Assembly: GCA_902472555.1 (NCBI GenBank)
Contig: CABROF010000014.1
Location: forward strand, 1-35,047
Direction of reading: 5' to 3'
Length of the DNA stretch: 35,047 bases
From: UMGS1851 sp900555605
GTDB taxonomy: Bacteria > Bacillota > Clostridia > UBA1212 > UBA1255
This document shows positions 15,086-23,600 of the stretch, in pieces. Below the pieces are notes generated by a model that had not been told where the DNA came from, did not search any database, and worked only from the letters and a program-made list of their open reading frames with translations. The first letter of the stretch is position 1. Each line of letters begins with the position of its first letter. Made by a program: the position numbers and the translations under genes.

Positions 15086-15448
15086 ATGGCTTCCGCGCGT
15101 ATATTGGAATTGACAGATCAAAATTTTGATAAAGTGGTTTTAAAAAGCAGGCTTCCTGTTTTAGTGGACTTTTGGGCGCCTTGGTGCGGCCCGTGCCGGG
15201 CAATGGCGCCCACCGTTGAACAGTTGTCGGAAGAATATGCAGAGCGCGTGCTGATCGGAAAGGTCAATGTGGATGAGGCGGCGTGTGCTGCGGTTTCCGC
15301 GCAGTTTCGAATTGCCAGTATCCCGACATTGATGTTATTCGTGGATGGATTTACAAAGGAGAAAATGATTGGCCTGCGGGGAATTGATGAGATTCGTTCC
15401 GTACTGGATCGGTACACCGGAAAGGGTATATCCGAAACAGCGCAATGA
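15086..15448 (+). CDS. trxA: Thioredoxin
   Basis: The 120-residue thioredoxin fold has the redox site WCGPC (C34, C37) in FWAPWCGPCRAMAP and the cis-proline in SIPTLMLF (P80). It reduces cytoplasmic disulfides, using thioredoxin reductase encoded elsewhere. The start at 15086 is chosen because GGAG (15074-15077) lies 8 bases upstream. An ATG at 15062 would read through this ribosome site. It has its own promoter, and the DivIVA-like gene follows 140 bases later. Confidence 0.9.
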   Translation: MASARILELTDQNFDKVVLKSRLPVLVDFWAPWCGPCRAMAPTVEQLSEEYAERVLIGKVNVDEAACAAVSAQFRIASIPTLMLFVDGFTKEKMIGLRGIDEIRSVLDRYTGKGISETAQ

Positions 15449-15480
15449 TAAAATTTACAAAAGAAACAGGAGTGAACAGC

Positions 15481-15525
15481 GTGAAGAATCCGTTTTTCAC
15501 GCGGGAATTTGTTCTTTTCGGTTAA
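15481..15525 (+). CDS. Possible 14-residue leader peptide before the DivIVA-like gene
   Basis: GTG at 15481 follows GGAG (15469-15472) by 8 bases and opens a 14-codon frame, MKNPFFTREFVLFG, with four Phe residues. Its first and last parts lie in the arms of an 11-bp inverted repeat. The good ribosome site and the structure suggest a leader peptide or cis-regulatory element. Chance is not excluded. Confidence 0.3.
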   Translation: MKNPFFTREFVLFG

Positions 15526-15534
15526 AAACGGATT
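15487..15534 (+). promoter_or_regulatory. 11-bp inverted repeat in the divIVA leader
   Basis: Arms AATCCGTTTTT (15487-15497) and AAAAACGGATT (15524-15534) are perfect, with 26 bases between. No T-run follows the right arm, so it is not a standard terminator. Confidence 0.5.
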
Positions 15535-15588
15535 TCCGGCAACGCTGAGACAGATCGAATTCCAAACTTTCGAAAGGGTGGAGATACG

Positions 15589-16173
15589 ATGAGTACAGAA
15601 AATCAGGCGGCACAAAATGAAGGTAAGATTTTTGACACGGAGTTCAGAGGCTTTGATAAAAAGCAGGTAATCGAGTATATCGAACGGCTGGCGTCCCAAT
15701 ACGCGACGGCCCTGGAGCAGGAGAAGGGTGAGCATGAGAAGCTGAAGACCGCATACAATGAGCTGCTGACAAAATATAATGAGTTATCTTCGTCCTATAT
15801 TGTGTTGCAGAATGATAAGGCACAGGTCGCAAATGCGCTGATCAGCGCTGAAAATACGGCGAAGCAGATGATTGAGGCGGCCAAGCAGGATGTGGCGCAG
15901 GAAAAGATGGAGCTGGAGAGCGCCCTTGAACAGCTGCGGGCTTCGCTGGTTGATAAGAATAAAATGATGCGCGGTATGAGAATGGATGTTACCGCAATGT
16001 ATGAAAATTTGAAGACACAGATTTCCGCCAGTATGCAGGAGATTCTGCAGCGCGTAGAAACAGACTGCATCAATTTCGATAATGCCGCCGGGGCAATCTG
16101 CAGCCGTTACCAAAGTACGGAGCAGCAGGAAGAAACGGAGACGGACGAGAAAGGCAGGGAAGCGCAGGTATGA
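15589..16173 (+). CDS. DivIVA-domain coiled-coil protein
   Basis: This 194-residue protein has the DivIVA/GpsB-type N-terminal domain (about 12-45; FDTEFRGFDKKQVIEYIERL) and a long coiled coil (about 45-130). A second predicted helical segment (about 135-165) and an acidic Glu/Thr/Gln-rich tail follow. DivIVA proteins bind curved membranes and recruit division, wall-synthesis or chromosome-segregation partners. Which DivIVA paralogue this is cannot be told. The ribosome site GGGTGGAG precedes the ATG. Its stop overlaps the start of the next small gene (ATGA at 16170), so translational coupling is likely. It lies just upstream of cdaA, which links it by context to envelope control. Confidence 0.82.
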   Translation: MSTENQAAQNEGKIFDTEFRGFDKKQVIEYIERLASQYATALEQEKGEHEKLKTAYNELLTKYNELSSSYIVLQNDKAQVANALISAENTAKQMIEAAKQDVAQEKMELESALEQLRASLVDKNKMMRGMRMDVTAMYENLKTQISASMQEILQRVETDCINFDNAAGAICSRYQSTEQQEETETDEKGREAQV

Positions 16174-16286
16174 CAAAGAAGAAAAGGGACCCTAAAAAAA
16201 CCGCGGTAAGAATATTGTGTCTCGTATTGGCGGTTTCCATGGTTGCGACGCTGCTGTTTTCCGTCATATATTATTTATTGTTATAA
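16170..16286 (+). CDS. 38-residue single-helix membrane protein (Prli42/DUF4044-like shape)
   Basis: The ATG overlaps the stop of the DivIVA-like gene (ATGA). The peptide has a very basic start (MTKKKRDPKKTAVR) and one hydrophobic helix of about 20 residues to the end (LCLVLAVSMVATLLFSVIYYLLL). The shape resembles the tiny basic one-helix proteins of Firmicutes such as Prli42 and DUF4044. This is a shape match, not proven homology. Position in a coupled series between a DivIVA-type gene and cdaA argues that it is a real gene. The N-terminus is predicted inside the cell. Confidence 0.65.
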   Translation: MTKKKRDPKKTAVRILCLVLAVSMVATLLFSVIYYLLL

Positions 16287-16290
16287 ATGA

Positions 16291-16330
16291 GCCGGCTGCG
16301 GAAACAATGATAGCGTTCCGACAGGCCGGC
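16291..16330 (+). promoter_or_regulatory. Imperfect hairpin ahead of cdaA
   Basis: GCCGGCTGCGGAA (16291-16303) can pair with TTCCGACAGGCCGGC (16316-16330) with two bulges. There is no T-run. It may be an RNA-processing or partial attenuation element between the small gene and cdaA. Confidence 0.35.
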
Positions 16331-16378
16331 AGCACAGAAACAGCGGCGGGGCAGGGCGGTTGAGGGTGAGTTTGATAT

Positions 16379-17272
16379 ATGCTGATGGCAAGCGAGTTCA
16401 GCAGAGTAATGACATATATTACCGAATATCTTGGGATCAAGAATGTCTGGGATTTCTTTCGCGTATTGATTGATATCGGGGTAGTGTCATTTCTTTTTTA
16501 TAAAATATTATATATGCTTCGGGATTCAAGAGCATTGCAGATGATCAAGGGTGTTGTGCTGATTCTTGTGTTATCTTTGATCGCCGACTTTCTGGAGCTT
16601 TCCACGGTGTCGTACCTGATCAAGCTGCTGCTGCAGATTCTGCCGGTTTTGATTGTGGTGATGTTTCAGCCGGAGATCAGGCGTGCCATTGAAGGCATCG
16701 GGAAAAATAAGCTGCGGGATCTTTTTGTGCCGCATAATAGTTCTACAGATACAAATGTCATGGTAGAGGAAGTGGTGAAAGCCGTTTTTGCCATGTCGGA
16801 GGAGAAAGTGGGCGCGCTGATCGTATTTGAACGCAGTACCAATTTAGGGGAAATCATCCGGACCGGCACGCTTGTGGAGGCGAATGTATCCACGCAGCTG
16901 CTGCGTATGATTTTTGTGCCCAAGACGCCGCTGCACGACGGCGCGGTGATTATCCGCAGCAATAAAATATATGCTGCGGCATGCTATCTGCCGCTGACAG
17001 ACAATCCGGATCTCAGCAAGGATCTCGGAACGCGGCATCGCGCAGGTATTGGTATTACGGAGACCGCGGATTGTATTACCGTAATCGTGTCGGAGGAGAC
17101 CGGAACCGTATCAATTGCCCGGAATGGAGTGCTGACGCGGAACATGACACCGGATATTCTGCGCAAACTGCTGCGGGACAGCCTGATTCAGCAGGAGGAA
17201 AAGGCTGCGCGGGGGTGGCTGTTCTTCCGGCGGGAGAATAAAACAAATAAAAAAGATACGAAGGATGAATGA
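16379..17272 (+). CDS. cdaA: Diadenylate cyclase CdaA (c-di-AMP synthase)
   Basis: The 297-residue membrane enzyme condenses two ATP into cyclic di-AMP, which controls potassium and osmolyte transport and wall homeostasis. Three N-terminal helices (about 20-90) precede the DAC domain (about 100-255). The catalytic motifs are intact: LHDGAVII with D187-G188-A189, and GTRHRAG with R219-H220-R221. A Lys/Asp-rich tail ends the protein. The ribosome site GAGGG lies about 12 bases before ATG 16379. The next gene, cdaR, starts at its end. The canonical cdaA-cdaR-glmM order is kept only for the first two. Confidence 0.95.
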   Translation: MLMASEFSRVMTYITEYLGIKNVWDFFRVLIDIGVVSFLFYKILYMLRDSRALQMIKGVVLILVLSLIADFLELSTVSYLIKLLLQILPVLIVVMFQPEIRRAIEGIGKNKLRDLFVPHNSSTDTNVMVEEVVKAVFAMSEEKVGALIVFERSTNLGEIIRTGTLVEANVSTQLLRMIFVPKTPLHDGAVIIRSNKIYAAACYLPLTDNPDLSKDLGTRHRAGIGITETADCITVIVSEETGTVSIARNGVLTRNMTPDILRKLLRDSLIQQEEKAARGWLFFRRENKTNKKDTKDE

Positions 17273-17289
17273 CGGGAGGGATGTTGCGT

Positions 17290-18666
17290 ATGAAGGATAA
17301 GCTCAGCAGGGTTCTGAAAAGTAAAAGCTTTTATGTCGTCTTATCCGTTTTATGCGGGGTCCTTGCGTGGCTGTTTGTTCTGAATTATACGAATCCCGTA
17401 GAAACGCGCGTAGAGGAAATCCAGATTACGTTTTTGAATGAGGAGGCGCCGGCGGCGGCAGGCCTGACCAATCAAACGCTGACTTATGCCAAAACAGTTA
17501 CCGTCACGGTTTCCGGGAGAAAGGATACGATCAATAATCTTGTTAAGACAGAGCTTTCCGCTACAGTGGATTTTGCCGGTATTACAGATGTGGGGAAGAC
17601 ACGTCTGAAGGTGAACGAGCCGGAATGCTCGCGGCTGGGAATCAAAATTGACGATTACTATCCGAAGGAAATTGAATTTGAGTTTGATAAGGAAGTAGAA
17701 AAATTTTTGAAGGTTGTCGTGGATTATGACAACAGCCTTTTAAAATCAGGTTATGAATATATCAATGTGAAGGCTGAGCCCGAGAGCGTACAGGTCAGCG
17801 GCGTAACGTCGCTTGTCAATGAGCTGGAGTTTATCCGCGTAAATTTATCCGATTATATTGATGCCGGAACTGTTGATGATTATAAAAACGGCGCTTTTAT
17901 CGGCAAATATATCAAAACAAACGGTGAGGATGCAACCAGTCAGTTCCCAACTGAAAAAATTACTGTTACGATTGAGGTGGCCAAGCGTGTCAAGCTGAAC
18001 TTTCAAGTGCAGGGCACGCCGCACGAGGACTATTACCTCGAATCTTCCGGACTTTCCGCGGATTCCGTTCTGTTGCAGGGCAGCGCATCAGACCTGCGGG
18101 GCATAGAGTCAATTAATTTGGGAATTCTGAATGTCAGCGGCGTGACAGAGCATGCTGAAAATAAAGTCAATGTTTCAGATTATCTGCCGGACGGCGTCAC
18201 CGTATACGGAAACAGTATGGTTACGATGTCTGCGGAAATCCTGAAATATGAAGTAAAAACATTTCTGATTGATCCGTCGGTTATCAGTATGGCGGGGAAA
18301 GATGCTTCGAAATATAATTATGAGATCAGACTTGTCGATGACGGTACCGGCGGGGCGATGATTAAAGGAAAGGCTTCCGATCTGAAGAATCTGAATATTA
18401 AGGCATTAGAACCGACCCTTGACGTGGATAAAGGAAAGACAGGAATTTTCTATGTTGTTTTGGATTTTATCAAACTGGATACAGTGAACAGTCCCGTAAG
18501 AAAATATACGATTATGAATCAATGCCTGTATGAGGTTATTATAACGGAGAAACCGATTGAAACAGAACCGGCCCCGACCGCGTCTCCTTCACCGTCCCCG
18601 GAAACGGAACCAACGGAGGCGCCGACAACGGAGCCTCCTGTGCCGACGCCGGCCGGAGAGGCATAA
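17290..18666 (+). CDS. cdaR: CdaR (YbbR-domain regulator of CdaA)
   Basis: The 458-residue partner of CdaA has one N-terminal helix (about 12-33). Several extracytoplasmic YbbR repeats follow (about 40-415), and the C-terminus is rich in Pro/Thr/Glu (about 420-458), a likely flexible wall-side tail. CdaR binds CdaA in the membrane and changes c-di-AMP output. The start at 17290 is chosen because GGGAGGG (17274-17280) lies 9 bases upstream. An ATG at 17269 overlapping the cdaA stop lacks its own site. The Pro/Thr tail is unusual next to short-ended family members and resembles the linker of the deacetylase at 8231. Confidence 0.9.
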   Translation: MKDKLSRVLKSKSFYVVLSVLCGVLAWLFVLNYTNPVETRVEEIQITFLNEEAPAAAGLTNQTLTYAKTVTVTVSGRKDTINNLVKTELSATVDFAGITDVGKTRLKVNEPECSRLGIKIDDYYPKEIEFEFDKEVEKFLKVVVDYDNSLLKSGYEYINVKAEPESVQVSGVTSLVNELEFIRVNLSDYIDAGTVDDYKNGAFIGKYIKTNGEDATSQFPTEKITVTIEVAKRVKLNFQVQGTPHEDYYLESSGLSADSVLLQGSASDLRGIESINLGILNVSGVTEHAENKVNVSDYLPDGVTVYGNSMVTMSAEILKYEVKTFLIDPSVISMAGKDASKYNYEIRLVDDGTGGAMIKGKASDLKNLNIKALEPTLDVDKGKTGIFYVVLDFIKLDTVNSPVRKYTIMNQCLYEVIITEKPIETEPAPTASPSPSPETEPTEAPTTEPPVPTPAGEA

Positions 18667-18720
18667 TTTTCATACAGAGAAAGACCGGCATCCAATCGTA
18701 CCGATATGGAGGGATCGACT

Positions 18721-19881
18721 GTGGATGATAAGCGGAATGATGTCCAAAGGTGCGCAATGGGGCGGCGGTACATATGGCTGCTGATTGCAGCGGCCGCTGC
18801 AGTGCTTGCTGCCTTGTGCTATCGGCTTACGGCGCATTGCCCGGAGTGGGTTGACCGCTGCTATACCCAGATCATTTTCAGAATCATAAACTTTCCGCTG
18901 AAGCTGGCGGCATACATACTGCCGTTTTCCATAGGTGAGGTGCTTCTGTATCTCGGAATCTGCTTTTTTCTTTTTTATACGATCCGTATGCTTGTTTTAA
19001 CGATCCGCGCGCTGATCCGCCGGCAGAAGCAGCCCTATCTGCCGGCGCTCTGTTACGCGGTTACCATGGGAACCGCTGCGTTTGCGGCAATCGCCTGCTT
19101 TATTTTATTCGGAGGCCTGAACTATAACAGCGTGACCTTTGCCGATAAGGCGGGGTATGAAATTGTTGAGACAGATACGGACGAATTAAAGGCGCTGTGT
19201 CTGTATTTAAGTGCACGGGCATCCGAAGCGCGGGCGGAATTGCCGGAGGATGCATCCGGGGTGGTCGCCCCGGATGATACCGTGTCAGACCTGCTGCAGG
19301 CAGCAAAGGACGGATATGCCGTACTTTCGGAACGCTTTCCGTATTTAAATGGATTTTATCCGGATGCAAAGCCGGCACTTTTTTCCGTGGTAATGTGCTA
19401 TACGCAGATTACGGGAATCTACCCCTACCTGCTGCCGGAGCCGGTGGTGAATGCCAAAACGCCGATTATGAGCCTGCCTCATACGATTTGTCACGAAATG
19501 GCGCACCAGCGCGGCTTTGCCCGGGAGGACGAGGCAAATTACATCGCTTATTTGGCAGCCATCAGCAATCCGGACCCGGTCTTTGTGTATTCCGGATATT
19601 ATACGGCCTTTGTTTATGCAATGAATGCGCTGTACGCAGATGACCCGGCGGCGTGGGAGGAGGTTGCTGCGGCTACGGAGGAAGGCATTTTTGCGGATAT
19701 GCGGTATGCCAATCAATTCTGGAGCCGATTTGAAACGCCCAATGATATAGTGGCCAACCTTTCCCAGGAAGTCAACGATACCTATCTGCAGGCCAATCGT
19801 GTAGAGGATGGTGTCAAAAGCTATGGCCGGGTGGTGGATCTGCTGCTGGCGGAATACCGCTTCATTCAGCAGAATGATTAA
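18721..19881 (+). CDS. DUF3810-type membrane protein with HExxH (putative metallopeptidase)
   Basis: The 386-residue protein has three hydrophobic helices in the first 150 residues (about 17-35, 60-95 and 108-130). A soluble C-terminal domain contains TICHEMAHQRGF (H258, E259, H262) followed by EDEANYIAYLA, a possible third zinc ligand. This is the DUF3810 pattern, and its fold resembles gluzincins. No substrate is known. The GTG start at 18721 has GGAGGG (18709-18714) 6 bases upstream. The ATG at 18706 overlaps that site and lacks its own. It follows cdaR by 54 bases, so it is probably in the c-di-AMP operon, in the place where glmM is common. It ends 4 bases inside the convergent next gene. 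Confidence 0.78.
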   Translation: MDDKRNDVQRCAMGRRYIWLLIAAAAAVLAALCYRLTAHCPEWVDRCYTQIIFRIINFPLKLAAYILPFSIGEVLLYLGICFFLFYTIRMLVLTIRALIRRQKQPYLPALCYAVTMGTAAFAAIACFILFGGLNYNSVTFADKAGYEIVETDTDELKALCLYLSARASEARAELPEDASGVVAPDDTVSDLLQAAKDGYAVLSERFPYLNGFYPDAKPALFSVVMCYTQITGIYPYLLPEPVVNAKTPIMSLPHTICHEMAHQRGFAREDEANYIAYLAAISNPDPVFVYSGYYTAFVYAMNALYADDPAAWEEVAAATEEGIFADMRYANQFWSRFETPNDIVANLSQEVNDTYLQANRVEDGVKSYGRVVDLLLAEYRFIQQND

Positions 19882-20411
19882 CTGTTCTCCGGTTTTTTTA
19901 CCGGCAGCAGAATGGACGGATATTCCGTTACAAACCAAGCTTCCTCTTGGACCCGCCTGCTTTGCAGAAATTTACGGGCAGCTCTCTTTTTCAGCCGCTT
20001 TAATGTAATGGGCCGATAAGTGCCTGTTCCGCCGCAGCCAATATATACGGTTTTCTTATTTTTATCTTTTCCCCTTTTTTTATCGTACTTAATAACAACG
20101 GTCCGGGGAAGCGCAGGGGTGTAGCCGTTTTCCGCAAGCGCGCCTTTATAGTAAGCCCGGGGCAGATACGCCTGCTCTGCCAGCGGTGTTAACTGATATT
20201 TCCGTTCCGTCTCATCCAGCTCCGTCTGCCCTCTTAGCAGCGCGATCATTTCCAGGCCGCGCTGGGGCTGAGAAAGAAACGTATCAAGAGACAGGATGAA
20301 TAAAGCGGCAGTCTGCGCCGGATCCGATAGCTTCTCTACGAGGAGCGCGCGGAATTCCTCTGCTGCCTCCGGACAGCCGTCAACCTGGATCTCGGTTACG
20401 ATTTCACTCAT
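19878..20411 (-). CDS. Conserved protein of unknown function, DUF6935-like
   Basis: This 177-residue soluble protein has a recognisable pattern (LFILSLDTFLSQPQRGLEMIALLRG, then LPRAYYKGALAENGYTP, then WFVTEYPSILLPVK). It resembles the DUF6935 family known from clostridia; this assignment is from memory of the pattern. It has no signal peptide or membrane helix, and a Lys/Arg-rich middle (KYDKKRGKDKNKK). Function is unknown. The stop overlaps the stop of the DUF3810 gene by 4 bases on the opposite strand. The start at 20411 has an AGGTGA site 7 bases upstream. A consensus-like promoter (20491-20519, complement) gives a leader of about 75 bases. Confidence 0.65.
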   Translation of the reverse strand: MSEIVTEIQVDGCPEAAEEFRALLVEKLSDPAQTAALFILSLDTFLSQPQRGLEMIALLRGQTELDETERKYQLTPLAEQAYLPRAYYKGALAENGYTPALPRTVVIKYDKKRGKDKNKKTVYIGCGGTGTYRPITLKRLKKRAARKFLQSRRVQEEAWFVTEYPSILLPVKKPENS

Positions 20412-20490
20412 TTCTCATCACCTGATGGATTATTTTACAGACTCGGATGCTTCTGCGGCCGAAAAATGAGCCGGTTGCCTCCTTACGGAT

Positions 20491-20519
20491 ATGATAATCT
20501 GATATTTCTCAGCTGTCAA
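20491..20519 (-). promoter_or_regulatory. Promoter of the DUF6935-like gene
   Basis: On the complement, TTGACA (20514-20519) and TATCAT (20491-20496) are separated by 17 bases. It is divergent from the carB promoter, which lies about 60 bases away. Confidence 0.7.
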
Positions 20520-20580
20520 ATTGCCCGGACAGGCGGTAACGGCACGGCTTTTCTCCCTGCCGCGAGGCGCGTAATTTCAC

Positions 20581-20609
20581 TTGCGGGAAAGTTTCTGTTG
20601 TGATATAAT
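20581..20609 (+). promoter_or_regulatory. carB promoter
   Basis: TTGCGG (20581-20586) and TATAAT (20604-20609) are separated by 17 bases. The expected start site is only about 10 bases before the GGGAGG at 20627-20632, so there is no room for a PyrR or other attenuator. Confidence 0.78.
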
Positions 20610-20639
20610 TCGTCGGAAATACATAAGGGAGGAAACCGT

Positions 20640-23600
20640 ATGCCGAAAAGAGAAGACATCGACAAAATTATGATCATAGGCTCCGGACCGATTATCATCG
20701 GACAGGCCTGTGAGTTTGATTATTCGGGAACACAGGCGTGCAAGGCACTGCGGGCGCTGGGATACAAAATCGTTTTGGTCAATTCCAATCCGGCCACGAT
20801 TATGACAGACCCGGAAACAGCGGATTTTACATATATTGAACCGCTCAATGTAGAAAGACTCGAAGCAATTATAGCAAAGGAACGTCCCGATGCGTTGCTC
20901 CCCAACCTGGGAGGACAATCGGGACTTAATTTAAGCCTGGAATTATCAAAGGCCGGTGTTTTGGATCAATATGGCGTACAGGTAATCGGCGTACAGCTCG
21001 ATGCCATTGAACGCGGAGAAGATCGGATCGCTTTTAAAGAGACCATGACCAAGATCGGAATTGAAATGCCGAAAAGCGCTCCGGCATACAGCGTCGAGGA
21101 GGCCGAACGGCTGGCTGCGGAATTGGGATATCCGGTGGTTCTGCGGCCGGCATACACAATGGGCGGCACCGGCGGCGGCATCGTTTATAATGTGGAAGAG
21201 CTGCGGACAGTGGCGGCAAGAGGCATTGCGGCATCTTTGGTTGGACAGATTCTGGTGGAGGAATCCGTGATTGGCTGGGAGGAGCTGGAGCTTGAGGTTG
21301 TGCGCGACAGCAAGGGAAACAAGATTACGGTATGCTTTATTGAAAATATCGATCCCATGGGCGTCCATACCGGCGATTCGTTCTGTGCCGCGCCCATGCT
21401 TACCATTTCTAAGGAGCTGCAGGACAGGCTGCAGAGGCATGCGTATAATATTGTGGAAGCCATCGGCGTAATCGGCGGCACAAATGTACAATTTGCCCAT
21501 GATCCGGCATCTGATCGGGTTGTGATCATTGAAATCAATCCGAGAACCTCCCGTTCCTCTGCGCTGGCATCTAAGGCCACCGGATTTCCGATCGCATATG
21601 TTTCGAGTCTGCTGGCAGCCGGCCTGACACTTGACGAAATTCCCTACTGGCGTGACGGCACTTTGGACCGCTATACGCCGTCCGGCGATTATGTGGTAAT
21701 CAAATTTGCCCGTTGGGCATTTGAAAAATTCCGGGGTTCCATAGATAAGCTCGGAACCCAGATGCGGGCTGTGGGCGAGGTGATGTCCATCGGTAAAAAT
21801 TACAAAGAGGCTCTGCAGAAGGCAATTCGTTCCCTGGAGAACGGCAGAAGCGGCCTCGGCTTTGCAAAAGATTTCAATAAGCTGACAAAGGAACATCTGA
21901 TGAAGCGTCTGGTGGATGCCACCAGCGAACGGCAGTATCTGCTTTACGAAGCGTTCCGGAAGGGCGCTACGGTAGAAGAACTGCATAATCTGACGCACAT
22001 CAAAGCCTGGTTCCTGGAACAAATGAAAGAGCTCGTGGATTTAGAGAATCAGCTGCTGCAGTATGCGGGACAGCTTCCGCCGGATGCGCTTTTGATCCAA
22101 GCGAAACAGGACGGCTTTGCCGATAAATATCTGGCAAAGATTTTACGGATCCCGGAGATTGAGATCTATCATAAACGGGAGGCCCTGGGTATCACGGAAC
22201 ACTGGGAGGGCGTGCCCGTCAGCGGGGTCGATACGGAAAAATATTATTATTATTCCACATATAATCACATCCCCGGCACTGCGGAAAAGAAGCACGAGAC
22301 TTCCGCGGAGAACGGACGGAAGGTCATGGTGTTGGGCGGCGGCCCCAACAGAATCGGACAGGGCATTGAATTCGATTACTGCTGTGTCCATGCCGCAAAG
22401 GCGCTGCGGAAGATGGGGTTCCGGACGATTATGGTCAACTGCAATCCGGAAACCGTATCCACGGATTATGATACCTCCGATAAACTATATTTTGAACCGC
22501 TGACAGCTGAAGATGTCATGAGCATTTATAAGGAAGAACAGCCCATCGGCGTCATCGTACAGTTCGGCGGCCAGACCCCGCTGAATATCGCTTCTGATCT
22601 GGAGTCCCGGGGCGCCCGTATTTTAGGCACGCCGCCTGCAGTAATCGATATGGCGGAGGACCGGGATCTGTTTAATAAAATGATGGAGAAACTATCGATC
22701 CCCATGCCCCCCTCGGGGATGGCAGTCACCGTGGAAGATGCCTTTCGAATTGTAAAGGAAATCGGCTATCCGGTTATGGTTCGTCCCTCTTATGTACTGG
22801 GCGGACGCGGGATGGAGGTGGTACACGATGATGTCACGCTGCGTGCTTATATGGAAGCAGCGGTTGACGTTACCCCTGATCGCCCGATCCTGATCGATAA
22901 GTTTCTGGATAACGCATTGGAGTGCGAGGCGGATGCAATTTCCGATGGTAAAAATGTTTTTGTACCTGCGGTTATGGAGCATATCGAACAGGCGGGAATT
23001 CATTCGGGCGATTCTGCCTGCGTAATTCCCTCAAAGACAATTTCTGAGGAGCATCTTGCAGTGCTGCGGGATTATACCAGCAGAATTGCAAAAGAGATGG
23101 GCGTCGTCGGTCTGATGAATATGCAGTATGCGATTCACCGCGGTAAAATTTATGTGCTTGAGGCTAATCCGCGCGCTTCCCGTACCGTACCGCTGGTATC
23201 AAAGGTATGCCGCATCAATATGGCGCAGCTTGCCACGATTCTGATGACGCGGCAGTATGCCGCACAGCCCGAGCAGTTTGCAGTTAGACTCGACGAGATG
23301 AAAACAGCGGCGCTTCCGTATTACGGAGTGAAAGAAGCTGTGCTGCCGTTTAATATGTTTCCGGAGGTAGATCCTGTACTGGGACCTGAGATGCGTTCGA
23401 CCGGTGAAGTGCTGGGCCTGTCGGAATCCTTTGGTACGGCGTATTTTAAAGCGGAGGAAGCAACACAGACGCCGCTGCCTACGGGCGGAACGGTTTTGAT
23501 CAGCGTCAGCGAAGAGGACCGTGCCGCTGTTTTGCCTGCGGCGCAGATGTTCCGGGATTTAGGCTTTCAGATTTTGGCGACATCCGGTACCTCGGCCTTC

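Noticed and set aside
16360..16390. Possible promoter directly before cdaA
   Set aside because: A TTGAGG is present but no acceptable -10 at the right spacing; co-transcription from upstream is more likely.
20946..22022. 358-codon open frame antisense to carB
   Set aside because: It mirrors a highly conserved carB region; its composition (Cys/His/Arg-rich) is typical of a reverse-strand shadow.
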